Position numbers and translations under genes: made by a program. The notes under the pieces are model-generated. The model was not told the DNA's origin and did not search any database. It saw nothing but the letters and a program-made list of their open reading frames with translations. From the NCBI GenBank assembly GCA_029933395.1, contig JAOZOG010000088.1, positions 1 to 8,243 of the forward strand: a stretch of 8,243 nt of DNA, in the 5' to 3' direction. The number at the start of each line of letters is the position of its first letter. The first letter of the stretch is position 1. Source of the DNA: Sulfurovaceae bacterium. Lineage in GTDB: Bacteria > Campylobacterota > Campylobacteria > Campylobacterales > Sulfurovaceae. Shown here one piece after another: positions 1 through 6,990 of this stretch.

Positions 1-246
1 TATCTTTTTGGGGATGGCGGAGAGCATCAGATCGGCCTGATAGGTCTCCTCGTCGATCTGCACCATATAGGCGACTTTGGATTCAGAATACCCCTCTCCG
101 AAGTCGATATAAAGCTTGGGTGTCAGAGCGCTTTGGGAATCCATCCTGACGCGCACACTGATCCAGCCGGACATCACTCTGAAAAGAGGTGTTTTCAGGC
201 GAAATTGCGGATCGTTATCTGTGGCTTGCCACTCACTTTTACTCAA
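1..246 (-). CDS. Putative polysaccharide glycosyltransferase, N-terminal fragment (runs off left edge)
   Basis: Minus-strand reading frame open from 369 to the window edge, giving 82 residues from the chosen start. The product begins (M)SKSEWQATDNDPQF and continues with a hydrophobic GWISVRVRM strand, a LYIDFGEGYSE segment and a YMVQIDEETYQADLML segment. From memory, this pattern (WQ-x-DPQF, then GW and LY-D-G-G-SE) resembles the beta-rich N-terminal domain of large multidomain glycosyltransferases in O-antigen and capsule loci. The catalytic part lies outside the window, so substrate and even transferase identity are inferred. There is no in-frame ATG between the upstream stop (370-372) and 240. 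I chose TTG at 244-246 because GAGGGG lies upstream at 257-262. An in-frame GTG at 262-264 overlaps that site, and a TTG at 328-330 is also possible. It is transcribed divergently from kpsS. The coding frame itself is much surer than the function or start. Confidence 0.6.
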   Translation of the reverse strand, partial: MSKSEWQATDNDPQFRLKTPLFRVMSGWISVRVRMDSQSALTPKLYIDFGEGYSESKVAYMVQIDEETYQADLMLSAIPKKI

Positions 247-256
247 TCTTTTGAGT
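241..256 (-). promoter_or_regulatory. Hairpin covering the likely TTG start codon
   Basis: On the minus strand the bases read ACTCAA-AAGA-TTGAGT, a 6-bp perfect stem with a 4-nt loop. The 3' arm begins with the proposed TTG start codon (246-244), and the Shine-Dalgarno-like GAGGGG (262-257) abuts the 5' arm. In the mRNA this could hide the start codon and lower translation of the left-edge gene. The stem has only two G-C pairs, so its stability is modest and the regulatory role is inference. Confidence 0.3.
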
Positions 257-270
257 CCCCTCACCGGTTT

Positions 271-291
271 CAGAGATGGCGAAACTCTCTG
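271..291 (-). other. Small hairpin in the leader of the left-edge gene
   Basis: CAGAGA (271-276) pairs perfectly with TCTCTG (286-291) across a 9-nt loop, ending about 25 nt upstream of the proposed TTG start. Such short stems arise by chance often, and no T-run follows it on the minus strand. I record it only because it lies in the long 5' leader beside a second hairpin. Confidence 0.15.
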
Positions 292-370
292 CAGCGCAGG
301 GAAAAAAATGGAAGTGATGAAATGCGCCAAACAGTGACCTTTTTTGAGTATGGAAATATCCTTATTTATT

Positions 371-382
371 TATTGTACAATA
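371..382. promoter_or_regulatory. Perfect 12-bp palindrome, possible two-way -10 element
   Basis: TATTGTACAATA is its own reverse complement and sits in the intergenic region between two divergent genes. It contains TACAAT on the plus strand (376-381) and the same hexamer on the minus strand (377 down to 372), so it could serve as a -10 box in both directions. The plus transcript would start near 388, about 24 nt before kpsS. The minus transcript would start near 365, giving a leader of about 120 nt before the left-edge gene. No good -35 hexamer is visible on either side, only AT-rich flanks, which fits the weak -35 signals known in Campylobacterota. It could instead be an operator for a dimeric regulator. 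Confidence 0.4.
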
Positions 383-411
383 TATTCTATTAAATAAGGT
401 CGCAGGTAGTT

Positions 412-1620
412 ATGAATCAAACAGGCAACATCGAGGGAAAAAATATACTTCTTCTCCAGGGGCCAATGGGCAGCTTCTTCCGCAGACTGGACCTGGCCTT
501 CAGAGAGAGAGGTGCCCATACTTTTAAAATCGGTTTTAATGCCGGCGACTCTTTTTTCTCCAATAGAGACAACTATATTCCCTATCGTAAAAAACCCGAA
601 GAGTGGGAACACTATATTCGCTATTTCTTGAAAGAGCGGGAGATCGATATGATCTTTCTTTTTGGGGATTGCCGATACTATCAGAAGATCGCTATCGAGC
701 AGTCGCTGGAGCTTGGCATCGATGTATTTGTTTTTGAGGAGGGGTATCTCCGTCCGGACTTTATCACCCTGGAGCGCTACGGTGTCAACGACTTTAGCAA
801 GATCAGCAGAGACCCGGAATTCTATCGCGGTCTGGATCTGAAGACATTCAAACCCAAAGAGATACGTGACACCCACCCCAAATACTACCGAAAAGGCTGG
901 AGCGCCACGACCTACTACACCCTCTCCGGACTCTTATGGTTTCTCTATCCCCATTATCGTCACCACCGGCACTTCAGCTTCCTCACGGAAGCTTTCTGGG
1001 GCGTGCGCAATGCCTTTCGAAAATACAAGTATCACATCACCGAGAGAGATCTTCTCGAAACGATCGTGGAGAAATATAGTAATACCTACTATTTCGTTCC
1101 GCTGCAAACCTACAATGACTTTCAGCTGACAGAGCACTCAGACTTCTCATCGATCGAGTCATTTATCGAGCGGGTGATACACTCGTTTGCAAAATACGCA
1201 CCAGACAATAGGCTCCTGATCATCAAACATCACCCTGAAGACAGGGGCAGAAAGAACTACATGAGATTTATCGATACCCTTGCCCAAAATCTGGGTATCG
1301 AAGAGAGGGTTATCACTATCTACGATCTGCATCTTCCCACCTGTATCGTAAACGCGATCGGTACCGTCACGATCAACAGTACGGTAGGTATCTCCTCACT
1401 TCTCCATGGTAAACCGACGATCACACTGGGAAATGCCATCTACGATATCGAAGGCCTGACCTGTCGGGGAATGTGTCTCGATGATTTCTGGACAAATTAT
1501 AAGGTACCGGATAGAGAATTGTTTGAAAAGTTCAGGCGCTATTTGATAGAAACGACACAGTTGAACGGGAGTTTTTACGGGGTGTTCCCGGAGGAGTTGC
1601 GCAATCCACAGGGTGGATAA
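412..1620 (+). CDS. kpsS: KpsS-type capsule polysaccharide Kdo-transferase
   Basis: Complete 402-residue protein, close to the size of E. coli KpsS (about 390). In characterised group 2 capsule systems KpsS is a cytoplasmic, membrane-associated beta-Kdo transferase that adds the first Kdo to phosphatidylglycerol. KpsC then extends the linker on which the capsule is built and exported. Visible motifs are LLLQGPMGSFF at residues 13-23, the family's N-terminal signature; FNAGD at 42-46; EEGYLRPDFITLE at 109-121; PLQ at 230-232 (QP-type motif); KHHPEDRG at 272-279 (HP-type motif); and NSTVG at 322-326 followed by GKP at 333-335. The last motifs form the nucleotide-sugar side of the GT-B-like fold. 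No signal peptide or clear transmembrane segment is seen. The start ATG has AGG at 404-406, five bases upstream, plus AAGG at 396-399. It is alone on the plus strand here, divergent from the left-edge gene and convergent with the activase fusion. No kpsC is in the window. Confidence 0.9.
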   Translation: MNQTGNIEGKNILLLQGPMGSFFRRLDLAFRERGAHTFKIGFNAGDSFFSNRDNYIPYRKKPEEWEHYIRYFLKEREIDMIFLFGDCRYYQKIAIEQSLELGIDVFVFEEGYLRPDFITLERYGVNDFSKISRDPEFYRGLDLKTFKPKEIRDTHPKYYRKGWSATTYYTLSGLLWFLYPHYRHHRHFSFLTEAFWGVRNAFRKYKYHITERDLLETIVEKYSNTYYFVPLQTYNDFQLTEHSDFSSIESFIERVIHSFAKYAPDNRLLIIKHHPEDRGRKNYMRFIDTLAQNLGIEERVITIYDLHLPTCIVNAIGTVTINSTVGISSLLHGKPTITLGNAIYDIEGLTCRGMCLDDFWTNYKVPDRELFEKFRRYLIETTQLNGSFYGVFPEELRNPQGG

Positions 1621-1628
1621 AATCCACA
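1603..1628. terminator. Overlapping hairpins at the convergent gene junction (possible weak terminator)
   Basis: The stretch contains ATCCAC-AGG-GTGGAT-AAA-ATCCAC: a central GTGGAT (1613-1618) that can pair either with ATCCAC upstream (1604-1609) or with ATCCAC downstream (1622-1627). Both arms lie in an 8-bp direct repeat, AATCCACA, at 1603-1610 and 1621-1628. The structure spans the end of kpsS and the 8-bp gap before the stop codon of the opposing gene. No T-run follows on either strand, so it is not a standard intrinsic terminator. It might slow polymerase or protect 3' ends, but that is inference. Confidence 0.3.
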
Positions 1629-4600
1629 TTATGAATGCTCCGCTGCACGATAATAGCGCTCGGGGCCAATCGTTTTGAGCAGTGCCAACTCTATCAACTC
1701 TCCATCGATATCGCCCTGCTGACTGAAAAGATGCTGGATCTTCCCCCGGGCTTCGGGGGCGGCGGCATAGATGCCCGGTGTGATCGCTTCACCCATCGAG
1801 GAGACCATGCACCCTTCCGGCGCGACATTGAGCACCAGATCGTATCCCTCCTGTAGCTTCAGCAGCGCTTCACCCACATAGGGTACCAGTTCACCGCCGG
1901 GGCGTTTCGTTTTGATCACGGTTTCTGCAGTGTCGAGTACCTTGGGCATCGACTCGGGCATCTCCAGGCCGGCGGCATCGTAAAGCGGTTTGGCGATGAT
2001 GCGGCGCAGGATGAAGTGGATCGTGTGGAGTCCGGCAAGGCGCAGCCTTTTTTTGCTTCTGTAGCTCCTGAGCCGTTTGCGCTCGTTGTCCGGAATCTGA
2101 TATTTCAGCTCTTCACTGCTCTCTTTGACCGCCTCTTTCGCACGCATCAGCATTCCGGCAAGCTTGTAGTCGAGGAAGCTCCAAACCGGCGTGTGTGTCA
2201 ATTCAAACTGTCGAAAGCCCAGGGTGGCCAGGAGGCTCTTGTGGATATCCTCGTACTGGGCGATGCGCATATAGGCTTCTCCGTCGATATGGACACGTAT
2301 CGGCTTGCCATCGAGCGGCCGGGAGCACCAGCGTTTGGCAAATGCTTTGACGGGTTTTTGCAGGTCGCTGCGATAGAGGCCGTAGGCAAAATAGTTGACG
2401 AGATAGTTGATGCCCGGAACCCTCTCGAAGGTTTTCGATACCCGCAATGCAGCGGCCGAAGGGGTCATCCTGTGCTCCAGAGTCGCGTGAAGCTCCTCTT
2501 TGAGCGTATCGAATGCCTCCCTGAACTGCCGATACTCCTCATAATCCCTGCATTGCGAACTACCATCAGCAAGCAGCTGATGCAGGACGCCCTGCAGGAT
2601 CGCACTCTGGATACCACGCACAAAGACCCACTTGGGAAAACCGGTATTGAAGCCTCTGTTTTCGTGGCCGACCAGGAACTGCATCACAACTTTTTCAGTA
2701 TCATCACCCTCGCTCTTCGCTTTCCGGTGGGCAAAAATCTTGTGCGTCTCCACATACTGCCCCTGGCGGCAGGGACCGAGGCCTTTGTTGTTGAAAATCA
2801 ACAGGCGGGTCTTTTCTTTGAAGTCTGGATCTTGCCCTTTGCGCTGCTTGAAATCTTCCATCGCTGCCATCACATCCCCATAGACCGCAGCCAGCGGTGC
2901 ACAGACCGAATCACCCGCTGCAGTGCGGCCATCCTTGATCGCTTTTTGCAGATCATATCGCTCATCATAAAGGTCGATACAGGTAAATCCTGCGGCACGG
3001 ATTACGGAGGTGAGGACACGATTGTCGGAGAGTGTGGGGAAATAGATCGCATCGGTATGGGGATCGAGCGGTTCATCGTTGATCAGCTTGTCGAGTACCT
3101 TGATCTCGAAGCCCTCTTTTTTGGCATTGGTCACAGCATCGTGCAGATTGGACTGGAGCTGTTTGACATAGGTATTCATCCGGTTTTCGAGATGGGCAAG
3201 CTCCTTGATGACGGCATCGGACTGGATCTGCAAAAAGGGGCGCTGACGGGTGAGTTCGTTGATGAGCGGATTGCTGACACTGTCTGGACCGCAGAGGAAT
3301 GTCGAAACCTGCACGACGGGAAGCAACCGGTCGGAATCCTTTTCGATATGCTCGAAAATCTTTTTCAGCCCGGGATGCCCCGTCACCTTGTAGAGTTCCC
3401 GGCGTGAAGCGGCAGCGGCGAGTGTGGCGATCAGATGGGGATTGCGCCAGTAAAGGTGTTTGAACTCCGGATTGAAATCGGCATCGAGCAGATAACCCGG
3501 AATACCGGCCATCCCCTTGTCGCGAAGCAAGCGGCCGATATGGCTATCGTAGATACCGGGGTTGAGAATATACTCGCGCCCCAGAACCAGGGCGACTTCA
3601 CGGCCCTCATCAATGGCTTTCTGTGCCAATTCCGCCGCATAGTCCGCTGCCTCGCGGTAGAGCCCTCTCTGGGCCCGGAGTGCTTTGTCCACGATCTCCC
3701 GGAAAGATTCATAATCCGGTTCGACACGATAGTGCTCAAAAACAGCTGCAAGGCGGGGATAGATCTTTTGGGCGATACGGTCGGCATCCTGCACCTTAAG
3801 GTCGAGATGAAAGAGATGGATATCCGCCTCTTTGTTGATGGTTTCCGCAATCTTTTTGGCAACGGCGAAGCCACCCTGGTTGATCGTACAGGTACGCCCG
3901 AGAGAGTGGTCTCCTTTGACGGGAAGAAACTCGATCTGCGGTGCCAGGATCAACCCGTGAGCCTGGCTGCTCAGCCTCAAAAACTGTCCCACCGCACCGA
4001 TATGCGGTGCACAGGTATCGATATGGAAATGGGGCTGCGCCTCGGTGATATCACTGCCCTGAATCGTATCGACCTCTACGGGAATACCCAGCGGCGTGAA
4101 GAGCGAAGCAAAAAACATCGCCCACTCGGAGACGGCAAAACTGCGCGGAATTACCAGGCGGTTCGGGTCCGCCGAATGGGGCAGGCGACTATCGATAAAT
4201 TCCCAAATTTGTTTGTAAGTGTCCCTGGTGCCCTTCGCTCCAGACCCTTTGCCTGCCTGAAATTCATTGATGGCGGTGCATCCGCCCAGACTGAAACCAA
4301 AGCGTTTCCCCTCCTCAGTCACACTGCTGAGATGCGAGCGGTTGCAGAGTGCGCTGGCATCTCCGCAGGCTGCGCCTTTGCACTGGATGATCTTGCGGGT
4401 ATACTCTTTGTCGATGAAAGTATCGAGTGAAATCTCCACACTGCTTTGCGTATCGAGTTCGGTCAGGGAAGCGACCAGCCCGATACAGGCACGATGTCCC
4501 GGGTCTGGCGGTACGAGACAGTAGGTATCTCCACCGATAAAATGCTGAAGACGGTGCGTAACTGCCAGCGGCAGCGGATCACTGAGCATCGTCTGGCCAT

Positions 4601-6356
4601 GCAGCAGCGTAACGGTATGCGGAGGCAGTTCAATCTGGCTCCAGAGCGTACGAGCCATATTCTCCACGATTGCCCAGTTGGCAGAGGCGAGGATCTCATC
4701 ACTGGGATACCCCTCTGCCTGAAGCTTACGGGCATTTTCCATCAGGAAGACGGCACAGGTGGCATTGATGGTGTATCCTCTCTCAGCAGCGAAAGCCAAA
4801 TCACAGGCGAGACCGATATCATCGATATTGAACATCGACGTAAGGGTATCCATCAAGCTGCCCGTACCGGCGGAACACTTGACATTCATTGCATTGTCAT
4901 AGAGTTCGCCTTTTTCAAGTGAAATCGAGGAGATCTTCGTATCCTCACCGCCGATATCGACCAACAGACAATATTTCTCGTTGACTTCGACTCCGGATGC
5001 CTTCAGCTGCCGGATATGCTCACGGGCATAGTCGATAGAGCCGCGGGCATGCGCATAATTCTCCACCAGCGCAGTGACCCTGTCCGCCAGTTCGGGGTAG
5101 ATACTGCTGAGAGATTTTTTGACCTGGTAGCGCGCGCTGCCGGTCAAGCCGATCTGGACGATACGAAGTGAATCGATACCTCTACTTTTAAGGTCGAGGA
5201 ATATCTGCTTGATCGTATCGATGGTATCACCGGCATTGGAGTAGGAGCCTTTGTGGAGTATCTCTCTGCCACTGCTGTCACTGATAACGAGCTTGGCCAT
5301 TGTCGAACCAACATCAAGTCCGAGTATAACCGGTGCTTGTGACAATGCAACATTACGTGAGTTTGTTGGTGCCATATTGGGAATCCGATGGTAGAGCTTC
5401 CTGGATGAAAATTTTTCAAGAAGCTGATACATCGCCGGGTACTCGGTGAGTTTCGGCCTTTTGACGATATGCCGTTGGGACTGGGCAAAGTTACCCTCCC
5501 CGATACTCCGCTCCAGATAGCGCAATCCCCTGATCGGCAACTCTCCCTCTCTGTCATAGCGGACTTTCCCGACACCGATCTCTTCGAAATAGTCCTTGGC
5601 ACAATCACGGGCGAACTGCCACCTGAAAATACCCCCCGTCAGCCAGACCGTATCGACTTTGGAGGGAAACTTTTTGCAAGCTTTGAGGACTTCCGATTTG
5701 AGTGTGACAGCGAGGGCGAAATCGAGCGGTATTCCCTGATTTTTGTCGGAGATGGTGGCGGATGAGGCAAAGACACCGCAGCGGTCGGCGCGAATATTGA
5801 CCTCCTGTCGTTTGATACAGTTTTCTTCGCCGATATACCCTCTCAGCAGACTGTCGACCTCACTGTGAGGGATATCGAGCTTTTGCAGGACACGGTCCAG
5901 GTTGACACCCGATCCCGCTCCGCAGCGTGGGTTGACGATGAGCATATCCTCTTTGAGGTTTCCCTCACTGTCGATGCCTACGATCATATAGCCCGAAGAG
6001 GATATCTCCAGAATACCGAGAGACCCTTCCTCTGACAGGCTGCGTGCAGCAGCCCAGAGTGCAGCTGAGGCAAGAATGCGCTCTCCCCGGCCGATGGAGC
6101 GATAGAGTGCTGCCTGAAGTTTGCCGGTCATATAGACTGCGACATCACTATTCAGGGAGTCCAGATCCTCTCTCTCGATCGCTTCGGAGAGGTTTTGATT
6201 GCTTGGGATATTCAACTTGCCGATTCTCTTCCCGTCTCTGTCAAAGGCTGCTATCTTGATCGTATTCACTCCGGCATCGATGCAGAGCGCTTTTGCCTCG
6301 GAGAGCATACCGGCAAAACACTCATTGCCGGCCAGCTTCTTCTTTGGGAGTGTCAT
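1629..6356 (-). CDS. Giant acyl-CoA dehydratase activase / dehydratase-like fusion (BcrAD_BadFG x2 + DUF2229 + HgdB-like region)
   Basis: Complete 1575-residue cytoplasmic protein with no signal peptide or membrane segment. Residues about 22-285 and 343-635 are two ASKHA ATPase repeats of the 2-hydroxyglutaryl-CoA dehydratase activator type. Repeat 2 keeps the phosphate motifs (GLDVGSTMAKLVI at 346-358, DIGGEDTK at 467-474) and the cluster cysteines (KCSAGTGS with C494, NATCAVF with C534). Repeat 1 keeps the cysteine pair (RCGAGSG with C145, DRCGVFASS with C193) but has lost DIGG-ED. Residues about 655-830 resemble DUF2229, with C659, C664, C671, C693, C782 and C823. The C-terminal half has LCGPDS (C1022), DSVCAP (C1152), GPCRQGQY (C1196) and APEGCM (C1516), as in dehydratase-like partners. 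Known relatives use ATP to drive one-electron transfer to an Fe-S dehydratase or double-cubane protein; the substrate here is unknown. The start lies 12 bp after the barrel gene with no clear ribosome-binding site, suggesting translational coupling. An internal Met at residue 17 is possible. Family is confident, reaction is not. Confidence 0.88.
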   Translation of the reverse strand: MTLPKKKLAGNECFAGMLSEAKALCIDAGVNTIKIAAFDRDGKRIGKLNIPSNQNLSEAIEREDLDSLNSDVAVYMTGKLQAALYRSIGRGERILASAALWAAARSLSEEGSLGILEISSSGYMIVGIDSEGNLKEDMLIVNPRCGAGSGVNLDRVLQKLDIPHSEVDSLLRGYIGEENCIKRQEVNIRADRCGVFASSATISDKNQGIPLDFALAVTLKSEVLKACKKFPSKVDTVWLTGGIFRWQFARDCAKDYFEEIGVGKVRYDREGELPIRGLRYLERSIGEGNFAQSQRHIVKRPKLTEYPAMYQLLEKFSSRKLYHRIPNMAPTNSRNVALSQAPVILGLDVGSTMAKLVISDSSGREILHKGSYSNAGDTIDTIKQIFLDLKSRGIDSLRIVQIGLTGSARYQVKKSLSSIYPELADRVTALVENYAHARGSIDYAREHIRQLKASGVEVNEKYCLLVDIGGEDTKISSISLEKGELYDNAMNVKCSAGTGSLMDTLTSMFNIDDIGLACDLAFAAERGYTINATCAVFLMENARKLQAEGYPSDEILASANWAIVENMARTLWSQIELPPHTVTLLHGQTMLSDPLPLAVTHRLQHFIGGDTYCLVPPDPGHRACIGLVASLTELDTQSSVEISLDTFIDKEYTRKIIQCKGAACGDASALCNRSHLSSVTEEGKRFGFSLGGCTAINEFQAGKGSGAKGTRDTYKQIWEFIDSRLPHSADPNRLVIPRSFAVSEWAMFFASLFTPLGIPVEVDTIQGSDITEAQPHFHIDTCAPHIGAVGQFLRLSSQAHGLILAPQIEFLPVKGDHSLGRTCTINQGGFAVAKKIAETINKEADIHLFHLDLKVQDADRIAQKIYPRLAAVFEHYRVEPDYESFREIVDKALRAQRGLYREAADYAAELAQKAIDEGREVALVLGREYILNPGIYDSHIGRLLRDKGMAGIPGYLLDADFNPEFKHLYWRNPHLIATLAAAASRRELYKVTGHPGLKKIFEHIEKDSDRLLPVVQVSTFLCGPDSVSNPLINELTRQRPFLQIQSDAVIKELAHLENRMNTYVKQLQSNLHDAVTNAKKEGFEIKVLDKLINDEPLDPHTDAIYFPTLSDNRVLTSVIRAAGFTCIDLYDERYDLQKAIKDGRTAAGDSVCAPLAAVYGDVMAAMEDFKQRKGQDPDFKEKTRLLIFNNKGLGPCRQGQYVETHKIFAHRKAKSEGDDTEKVVMQFLVGHENRGFNTGFPKWVFVRGIQSAILQGVLHQLLADGSSQCRDYEEYRQFREAFDTLKEELHATLEHRMTPSAAALRVSKTFERVPGINYLVNYFAYGLYRSDLQKPVKAFAKRWCSRPLDGKPIRVHIDGEAYMRIAQYEDIHKSLLATLGFRQFELTHTPVWSFLDYKLAGMLMRAKEAVKESSEELKYQIPDNERKRLRSYRSKKRLRLAGLHTIHFILRRIIAKPLYDAAGLEMPESMPKVLDTAETVIKTKRPGGELVPYVGEALLKLQEGYDLVLNVAPEGCMVSSMGEAITPGIYAAAPEARGKIQHLFSQQGDIDGELIELALLKTIGPERYYRAAEHS

Positions 6357-6368
6357 AGAGTAGAAAGG

Positions 6369-6989
6369 CTAGTCAAAATAGTATACCAGGCCGGCACCTA
6401 CGAAATTGGAGCCGACTTTGGACGGGGCGATCAGGCCATAGATACCTGACCGGTGATGCACCCTCATAAGCAGATGAAGGGATTCGAGAGAAGGCGTATA
6501 GACTTCAAGGTCGAAGTGAAGATAACTCTGAAAACGGTAATACTCCAACGTTCCATCATCTGCGATCACAGGATCCTCATAGGTCGGTGTGCCGAAAGCG
6601 TAAGAGAGCCCGATACCCGCAGCGATATCGAAGTTGACCGGACTATCATCCGGAAGAAGATGATTGTACCTGGCTGTCACAGCACTATCCAGTTCCAAAT
6701 GGGACTGCATACCCGAATGTTTTGCAGCAACAATTGTAAGACCCAACTCTACAGGATCATTCTTCTCTCCCGATGTCGCCGAGAAAGGCAGAAAAGTCCC
6801 TACAGCATAGAGGTGTGTATCTTCTGTAGGCAGATCCAGGCCGACGATATCTCCAGGAATTTCCCTGAGATTATCATCTACGCCTTTAGCCCAGTAGAGA
6901 GAGACATTTTGAAATGTCAAACCGCTCTCGTCTGCAGCATTCATGTAAAGGGGAGTGCAAAGTAAAAGTGTGAGAAGAATTTTTTTCAT
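6369..6989 (-). CDS. Exported small outer-membrane beta-barrel protein, possibly PagL-like
   Basis: Complete 206-residue protein. Residues 1-19 form a typical Sec signal peptide (MKKILLTLLL, then a polar NAA before D20). The mature part has alternating hydrophobic strands and turns, for example LYAVGTFLPFSA near 60-71, FDIAAGIGLSYAFG at 120-133, FQSYLHFDLEVYT at 153-165 and VGAGLVYYF near the end, as expected for an 8-stranded barrel. The segment RVHHRSG at 176-182 carries H-x-S (H179, S181), the arrangement of the catalytic His and Ser in PagL lipid A 3-O-deacylases, followed by GSN at 193-195. I cannot place the third catalytic residue (Glu), so enzymatic activity is doubtful and the family match is from memory. 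The last residue is Asp after Phe205, slightly off the usual terminal-Phe barrel signal. The start ATG is one base after the kpsE stop, with AGGGA inside the end of kpsE as ribosome-binding site. Location in a capsule export operon suggests a surface role. Confidence 0.75.
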   Translation of the reverse strand: MKKILLTLLLCTPLYMNAADESGLTFQNVSLYWAKGVDDNLREIPGDIVGLDLPTEDTHLYAVGTFLPFSATSGEKNDPVELGLTIVAAKHSGMQSHLELDSAVTARYNHLLPDDSPVNFDIAAGIGLSYAFGTPTYEDPVIADDGTLEYYRFQSYLHFDLEVYTPSLESLHLLMRVHHRSGIYGLIAPSKVGSNFVGAGLVYYFD

Positions 6990-6990
6990 T

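Noticed and set aside
116..393. Two short plus-strand frames (116-337 and 133-393) that could be small genes upstream of kpsS
   Set aside because: Both overlap the minus-strand left-edge coding region, whose product has family-like features, and neither has a convincing ribosome-binding site or known motif.
370..876. A 168-codon open frame on the minus strand, antisense to kpsS
   Set aside because: It covers the N-terminal half of a clear kpsS gene and has no recognisable domain. It ends in the intergenic palindrome region and looks like a shadow.
2016..3407. A 463-codon open frame on the plus strand, antisense to the activase fusion
   Set aside because: It lies wholly inside the recognised minus-strand gene, has no family motifs or good ribosome-binding site, and reads as a codon-usage shadow. 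A 331-codon frame at 3435-4430 is rejected for the same reason.
1640..6350. Possible mobile element or recent insertion carrying the activase gene
   Set aside because: No terminal inverted repeats, target-site duplication, transposase or integrase sequence, or tRNA gene was seen at either end.
1629..6356. Possibility that the 1575-residue gene is two genes joined by a sequencing error
   Set aside because: The frame is continuous, and very large activase-DUF2229-dehydratase fusions are a known protein architecture in anaerobes, so a natural fusion is the simpler reading.
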